Origin: Geofilum rhodophaeum | Lineage (GTDB): Bacteria; Bacteroidota; Bacteroidia; Bacteroidales; Marinilabiliaceae | NCBI RefSeq assembly: GCF_002210225.1 | Contig: NZ_MWUJ01000003.1 | Span: 62,001 to 126,000 of the forward strand | Reading direction: 5' to 3' | DNA: 64,000 bases | Shown: in pieces, positions 59,611 to 64,000 of the stretch | Layout of the letters: each line of letters opens with the position of its first letter | Numbering within the stretch: position 1 is the first letter of the stretch | Notes under the pieces: generated by a model | Database searches by the model: none | What the model was told of the DNA's origin: nothing | Seen by the model: the letters and a program-made list of their open reading frames with translations, nothing else | Made by a program: the position numbers and the translations under genes

Positions 59611-62583
59611 ATGTCCATGAGAAGATTACTGTTGATCATCAACCTCCTGCTGTCCGCACCGCTCTTCGGTCAATACTACCACGCGGGCAACAGTCCCGCC
59701 CGGCTGCGCTGGCAGCAAATAGAAACACCCGCAGCGCGACTCGTTTTTGAAAAGGGCTTTGCTCAACAAGCTTTACAACTGGCTGCTTTTATGGACAGTG
59801 TGGCACCCTTGGTGGGCGCCAGCATGCGACACCGCCCCCGCTCCATCGACCTCTTACTGCACAACCACACCGCCTATGCCAACGGCTTTGTCACCTGGGC
59901 ACCGCGCCGGTCCGAATGGTTCACCCTGCCGCCACAGCAGCTGCAGCCCACCCCCTGGCTGCAACACCTGGCACTGCACGAATACCGCCATGTGGTGCAA
60001 ATCGACCAACTGAACCGTGGTTTTACCAAAGACCTGTCGTGGCTGCTGGGCCAGCAGGCAGTGGGCGGCGTGCTGGGCGCCTACGTACCCATGTGGCTGC
60101 TCGAAGGAGATGCCATCCTGGCAGAAACCGCACTGAGCGAGAGCGGCAGAGGCCGCTCTCACGCCTTCAACGCCGAACTCAAGGCGCAGCTGCTCGAAAA
60201 GGGCCGCTATTCCTACGAAAAAGCCTATCTGGGCTCCTACCGGGATTATGTGCCCGACTACTACAAAATGGGCTACCTGATGGTAAGTAAGGGGCGTGAG
60301 TGGTGGGGACCGCCGGTATGGGAACAGACCTTGAAGTTTGTGGGGCGGCGCAGCTGGCATCCCAGGGCCTTTGAAAGGGGCTTGAAACGACAAACAGACA
60401 TGGGCCAACGGGAGCTGTACCAAAAAACTTTCGACGATTGGACCAAACAGTGGAGGGCAGAAGCCGAGCATATTCAACCCTCGTCCTTTCTGGCACTGCC
60501 TGTTGTGTCGGACGATTACCGCAACTACCGCTGGCCTGTGGCGGTGGACAGTCAACGAATTGTGGCAGAAGTGGAGGGTCCGGGACTGCGGCGACAAATA
60601 CAAATCCTGAATGAGGTGGACGGCACGGCCAACACCCTGTTGTACCTGGGCTGGCGCGCCCAGGAAGCGCTGTCGGCCAATGAGCAGGGGGTCGTGTGGA
60701 CCGAGTTGCGGCAGCACCCGCGCTGGGAGCAGGAGGTGTGGTCGGAGCTTTGGCATGCCTCCCTCGAGACGGGACAGCGCAGAAGGCTGAGCAGTAAAAC
60801 CCGCTATTTTTCTCCCGCTCTGCATCCCGAAAAAGCAGAGGTGGCGGTAGTCGAAGCGCATACCGACCTGCGTTTTGCACTGGTGGTTCTCGATTTGGAA
60901 AGCGGCCGGGAACTGCATCGCTTTGCCGCTCCCGAGCATTGTCAGCTGCTTACACCCAGATGGAACGCAAAGGGAACCGGTCTCCTCCTCTTTTTGCAAG
61001 GCCCAGAGGGACGGGCCCTGCATACCCTGAACCTTAACACAGGTCACTGGCAGCAAGTCCTGCCCTGGTCGCACAAGGACTTCCGCAACCCCGTGCAGCA
61101 GGGCGACAGCATTTGGTTTACGGGTCCCGCCACCTACAACGACGAAATTTTCCTTTGGACGGGCGAAGAGGCAGTGCCCAGGGAGGTGACCCAGACCGCC
61201 TACGGGGCCGACTACGCCAACCCCACGCCGGAGGGGGGACTGCTTTACAGTCGCTATACCGCCCAGGGCTACCGGGTGAGTCGCCATTTGCAGGACGCAG
61301 CAGAAACCACCACCGCAAATGCCTCCGCTTTAGAAACAATGGCGCGACTACTGACCGAACAGGAAAAACAAATACAGGCTGAACTGCCGCCGGCCGACTC
61401 CACTTCGACAAAAGAATATACCCCGCGTCGCTACAGCAAATGGAATACCCTGCAGTGGCACAGCTGGGCACCGGCCTTTGTCGACCTCGAAGGCGGCGCC
61501 TTGTACACCGGCATAACCGCCTTCTCTCAAAACCTGCTGGGCACTACCTTTGTTTCAGCAGGCTACAACGCCAACCCGGCCAACACCCACGAACGCTTTC
61601 AGCTGCGCATCGACTACCGTGGATTTTACCCCCTGCTGTCCCTACGCTTTCAGAGTGGCTACCAATCCTTTAAAAACCATGGCCCTTTAAGTGACGGGCA
61701 ATACCTTTACTACCTCAATAACGACGAACGAGTCAATCAGCGCAGTCTGAAAGCAGGAATAAGTCTCCCCCACAACTTCAGTAGGGGCGCCTGGTCGCGC
61801 CACCTCCATGCCGCCCTCAACTTCAGCCTGCAGCAAAGGGATGCCCTGGAAGCAAATCTGACCCAGTATCTCCACCTTGGCGACGCGTTGATAGAAACGG
61901 GACAAACCCTTGAATACCGGCAGGAACGCATCCATTTTAAGGGCTTGGATTATACCCTTAGCCTGCGCAACATCCGGCGTGGCAGCAGTCGCGATGTAGT
62001 CCCCCGAATGGGCCAGTCCTCCTCCCTCTTCTACCGGCATGCCGCCTTGGGAAGTACCGACAATGGAAGCATAATGGGATTCATGACACGGATCTATCTG
62101 CCGGGACCGGGAAAACACGATGCACTGTACCTCAGTGCAGATTTCCAAAAACGAAGCTGGGGCGAAACGGTGGCCAACAATGAGGACCTCCGCTACCGAC
62201 AGAGCAATGTCATCAACTACCCCCGCGGCTATGATTTTGTACCCAACGATAAAATGTGGCTGCTGAGCGCCAACTACCAGTTTCCCTTGTGGCTGCCCGA
62301 TGTCCGCCTGGGCAAATTGGCCTACCTCAAGCGGCTCCGAATGGGTCTCTTTTACGACCAGGCTTTCAGCACTTATGAGCAACGACTGGAGCCACTTTCG
62401 ATCAATGTGCAACAACACATTCGACCGGCATCGGCAGGACTCGAATTGTTTGCGGACACCCACCTGCTGCGCTTCATCAGCCCTTTCAGCATCGGAGGCC
62501 GGGCAGGCTACACCAGCGAAGGCGATTTTTTTGGCGGCTTCATCTTCAGCAGTGCACTGAGTGGCTTTTTGGTTAACCAGTAA
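59611..62583 (+). CDS. Large outer-membrane protein with an N-terminal HExxH zincin domain and TolB-like repeats
   Basis: About 990 residues. The signal peptide (MSMRRLLLIINLLLSAPLFG) is followed by a gluzincin-like domain: ALHEYRHVVQID gives H-E-x-x-H at about residues 123-127, and MWLLEGDAILAET supplies the downstream Glu (about 165), as in peptidase MA families. The middle (about 290-590) has WD-like strands resembling a TolB beta-propeller (LETGQRRRLSSKTRYFSPAL, LLTPRWNAKGTGLLLF). The C-terminal 350 residues alternate aromatic strands like a surface-antigen barrel, ending SSALSGFLVNQ. Thus protease, propeller and barrel sit on one chain. The family occurs in Bacteroidota but has no role known to me. 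ATG at 59617 is an alternative start. Confidence 0.75.
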   Translation: MSMRRLLLIINLLLSAPLFGQYYHAGNSPARLRWQQIETPAARLVFEKGFAQQALQLAAFMDSVAPLVGASMRHRPRSIDLLLHNHTAYANGFVTWAPRRSEWFTLPPQQLQPTPWLQHLALHEYRHVVQIDQLNRGFTKDLSWLLGQQAVGGVLGAYVPMWLLEGDAILAETALSESGRGRSHAFNAELKAQLLEKGRYSYEKAYLGSYRDYVPDYYKMGYLMVSKGREWWGPPVWEQTLKFVGRRSWHPRAFERGLKRQTDMGQRELYQKTFDDWTKQWRAEAEHIQPSSFLALPVVSDDYRNYRWPVAVDSQRIVAEVEGPGLRRQIQILNEVDGTANTLLYLGWRAQEALSANEQGVVWTELRQHPRWEQEVWSELWHASLETGQRRRLSSKTRYFSPALHPEKAEVAVVEAHTDLRFALVVLDLESGRELHRFAAPEHCQLLTPRWNAKGTGLLLFLQGPEGRALHTLNLNTGHWQQVLPWSHKDFRNPVQQGDSIWFTGPATYNDEIFLWTGEEAVPREVTQTAYGADYANPTPEGGLLYSRYTAQGYRVSRHLQDAAETTTANASALETMARLLTEQEKQIQAELPPADSTSTKEYTPRRYSKWNTLQWHSWAPAFVDLEGGALYTGITAFSQNLLGTTFVSAGYNANPANTHERFQLRIDYRGFYPLLSLRFQSGYQSFKNHGPLSDGQYLYYLNNDERVNQRSLKAGISLPHNFSRGAWSRHLHAALNFSLQQRDALEANLTQYLHLGDALIETGQTLEYRQERIHFKGLDYTLSLRNIRRGSSRDVVPRMGQSSSLFYRHAALGSTDNGSIMGFMTRIYLPGPGKHDALYLSADFQKRSWGETVANNEDLRYRQSNVINYPRGYDFVPNDKMWLLSANYQFPLWLPDVRLGKLAYLKRLRMGLFYDQAFSTYEQRLEPLSINVQQHIRPASAGLELFADTHLLRFISPFSIGGRAGYTSEGDFFGGFIFSSALSGFLVNQ

Positions 62584-62586
62584 GGG

Positions 62587-63855
62587 CTAGGCTTCCTTCA
62601 CCACAGACCCGAGCGGTCCACGCCGCAGCGTAATGATGGTGATCTCCGGCGGCATGCCGACCCGGGCAGGCAGGCCATGGTAACCCAGGCCCCGGTTCAC
62701 GTACAAAAACTGCTTGCCTTCCTGATACAGACCTGCCCAGCGCTTTTGCACATATTGGGCGGGACTCCAGCGAAAGTCTCCCTTTTCAATACCAAACTGC
62801 ATGCCGTGGGTATGGCCGGACAAAGTGAGATCAAAAATACCCTGGGGCCGAATTTTATGGTCCCAGTGGTCGGGGTCGTGCGAAAGCAAAATACGGAAGT
62901 TCAGTGCTTCCAGTCCGCGAGCAGCCAGCTGCTCATCTCCCGTCTGCGGAAAAGAAGCTGTACCCCAGTTTTCTACCCCGGCCAGACCAATGCGGTCGCC
63001 ATTTCGACTCAAAACCAGGCCCTTGTTGCGCAGCAATTGAAAACCCAAACGACGGTAGCCATCGGTAATGCCTCTGAAGTTGGCAGCTTTTTTAGATTCG
63101 GAAGGCCAGCGACTGTAATTGCCGTAATCGTGGTTGCCCAAAATGGCATACTTACCCATAGGCGCCTTTAAAGGCGCAAAAACGGATTCCCAGCCGCGCA
63201 CTTCGGCCGCAAAATTATTCACCAGATCACCGGTAAATAAGAGCAAGTCGGGCTGCTCTGCATTAATTAAAGCGATGGCTTCTTTCAAGGGTTCTCTGCG
63301 ATCGCCAAAACTGCCAATGTGCAAATCGGATATTTGCGCAATGCGTAAGCCATCAAAACCGGCAGGCAAATTGGGGAAACTAAGTGTCACATGCCGGGTA
63401 TAAAAAGCGTAGCGGCCTTTAAACGCACCAAATAAAAGGGAAACAAAGGGCGCCGTAGCCATCACAATTCCCACCTGACTCAAAAACTTCCTGCGCGACA
63501 TGCGGGGGTAGTGGTGCACCTTTTCTTCGCGCTTTGGCCAAAGCCGGTTAACGACCAGCTGCAAGCCATGAAAACCAGAAAAAAGGAACTTGCTGAGATA
63601 TACCAACAAGAAAAAAAATAAGAACCAGCCGAAATCACGATAAATCTGTGCACCATCGGTCTGGGGCATGCGCAAGCCTGTGTATATAAAACCTATAATG
63701 GCAGTTAAGGGAAGCAAGCCAAAAAAAGAAAGTGCAAACATCCTTGAAGCGGGAGACTTAAAACCTTTACTCTTTTTCCAACGCCAAAGCAAAAAGGCAT
63801 CGATCAAAACCACCACAACCACTACCAACCACACCAGAGCAAACTGATACTTCAT
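62587..63855 (-). CDS. Membrane-bound metallophosphoesterase (YkuE-like)
   Basis: A 422-residue calcineurin-like phosphoesterase. The first 115 residues hold three or four helices (ALVWLVVVVVVLIDAFLLW, LSFFGLLPLTAIIGFIY, FGWFLFFFLLVYLSKFL). A Tat-like segment MSRRKFLSQVGIVMATAPF (about residue 118) leads into the catalytic domain: AQISDLHIG (D and H), LLFTGDLVNN, ILGNHDYGNY, LLSHDPDHW and LSGHTHGMQF, the full metal-binding set. Homologues in other bacteria hydrolyse UDP-2,3-diacylglucosamine-type lipids or phosphoesters; the substrate here is open. The retained RR motif inside a multi-pass protein suggests that the domain lies on the outer face. Confidence 0.9.
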   Translation of the reverse strand: MKYQFALVWLVVVVVVLIDAFLLWRWKKSKGFKSPASRMFALSFFGLLPLTAIIGFIYTGLRMPQTDGAQIYRDFGWFLFFFLLVYLSKFLFSGFHGLQLVVNRLWPKREEKVHHYPRMSRRKFLSQVGIVMATAPFVSLLFGAFKGRYAFYTRHVTLSFPNLPAGFDGLRIAQISDLHIGSFGDRREPLKEAIALINAEQPDLLLFTGDLVNNFAAEVRGWESVFAPLKAPMGKYAILGNHDYGNYSRWPSESKKAANFRGITDGYRRLGFQLLRNKGLVLSRNGDRIGLAGVENWGTASFPQTGDEQLAARGLEALNFRILLSHDPDHWDHKIRPQGIFDLTLSGHTHGMQFGIEKGDFRWSPAQYVQKRWAGLYQEGKQFLYVNRGLGYHGLPARVGMPPEITIITLRRGPLGSVVKEA

Positions 63856-63950
63856 ACGCGTTTCTGTTAGGAAGCATATACTTAAAGACAGGCAACAAAA
63901 GCCTGAAAATGAAGGACGCTACACGGATTTGTTTACCATAAAATCCGTTG

Positions 63951-63958
63951 CAAAGTTA
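63951..63958 (-). promoter_or_regulatory. -7 element upstream of the metallophosphoesterase gene
   Basis: TAACTTTG on the minus strand (63958-63951) fits TAnnTTTG, 95 bp before the ATG at 63855. In the transcript leader ACGGATTT (63923-63930) and AAATCCGT (63941-63948) can pair as an 8-bp stem. The -33 box is unclear. Confidence 0.4.
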
Positions 63959-64000
63959 CAACAACCCTGCCGCCGTAGTGATAAAAAAAGTTAATCTTGC

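Noticed and set aside
59854-61287. 477-codon minus-strand frame opposite the zincin/propeller/barrel gene
   Set aside because: Shadow of the plus-strand gene; no signal, domain or start context.

Overview
The window reads as chromosomal DNA of a pigmented member of the Bacteroidota, probably a free-living Bacteroidia/Marinilabiliales-like organism. That placement is inference from several signals. Many upstream regions carry the Bacteroidota promoter pattern TTTG-N19/20-TAnnTTTG. There is a TonB-dependent receptor, a DUF4625 lipoprotein, a TssD-type (Bacteroidota Hcp) domain, lipoproteins with short lipoboxes, and a menaquinone-only quinone pathway with carotenoids. Coding density is high and GC is fairly high, so long antisense shadow frames are common. 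No rRNA, tRNA or CRISPR array was seen.

Layout. 0-4 kb: a NifX-like protein with its DUF134 regulator, an AbgT transporter, a YegP-like protein and an XRE-S24 regulator. 4-13.4 kb: menA-menC, facing a complete-looking thiamin operon on the minus strand (TPP riboswitch, thiS-thiC-tenI/thiE2-thiE-thiG-thiH-thiF plus a BFD-like ferredoxin), then menE. 13.5-17.1 kb: a small secreted repeat protein and a GH2 lipoprotein. 17.2-20.2 kb: an AT-richer islet with a TssD/Hcp-like protein fused to a zinc-metallopeptidase domain, followed at once by a lipoprotein that looks like its immunity protein. 20.3-23.2 kb: an M16 peptidase. 23.2-24.6 kb: an ATPase/nuclease-like gene bracketed by two nearly identical large palindromes. 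24.6-31 kb: a divergent carotenoid cluster (GT2, acyltransferase, CruF, CrtD-like on minus; CrtI, CrtB on plus). 31-36.7 kb: outer-membrane and envelope genes and a probable metal-uptake group. 36.7-37.4 kb: a HEPN/MNT pair. 37.6-41.3 kb: menF-menD-menB. 41.4-43.8 kb: a GNAT-nitrilase fusion and a secreted unknown. 44-50.8 kb: a seven-gene TetR-controlled ABC efflux operon of YbhGFSR type with its own TolC. 51-64 kb: an OFA-type MFS transporter, two envelope unknowns, TrkH, an rRNA m5C methyltransferase, an NdpA-like nucleoid protein, a GH13 enzyme, a large outer-membrane protein with a zincin domain, and a membrane metallophosphoesterase.

How the genes fit together. Six menaquinone genes in three places (menA-menC, menE, menF-menD-menB) cover chorismate to demethylmenaquinone except MenH, the DHNA-CoA thioesterase and the final methylase. 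The thi operon makes both thiamin moieties, apart from ThiD and the final kinase. The carotenoid cluster predicts a hydroxylated, desaturated, glycosylated and possibly acylated acyclic carotenoid end. The strongest candidates for something new are the TssD-metallopeptidase/lipoprotein pair, the palindrome-bracketed ATPase, and a repeated leader sequence shared by two unrelated genes.
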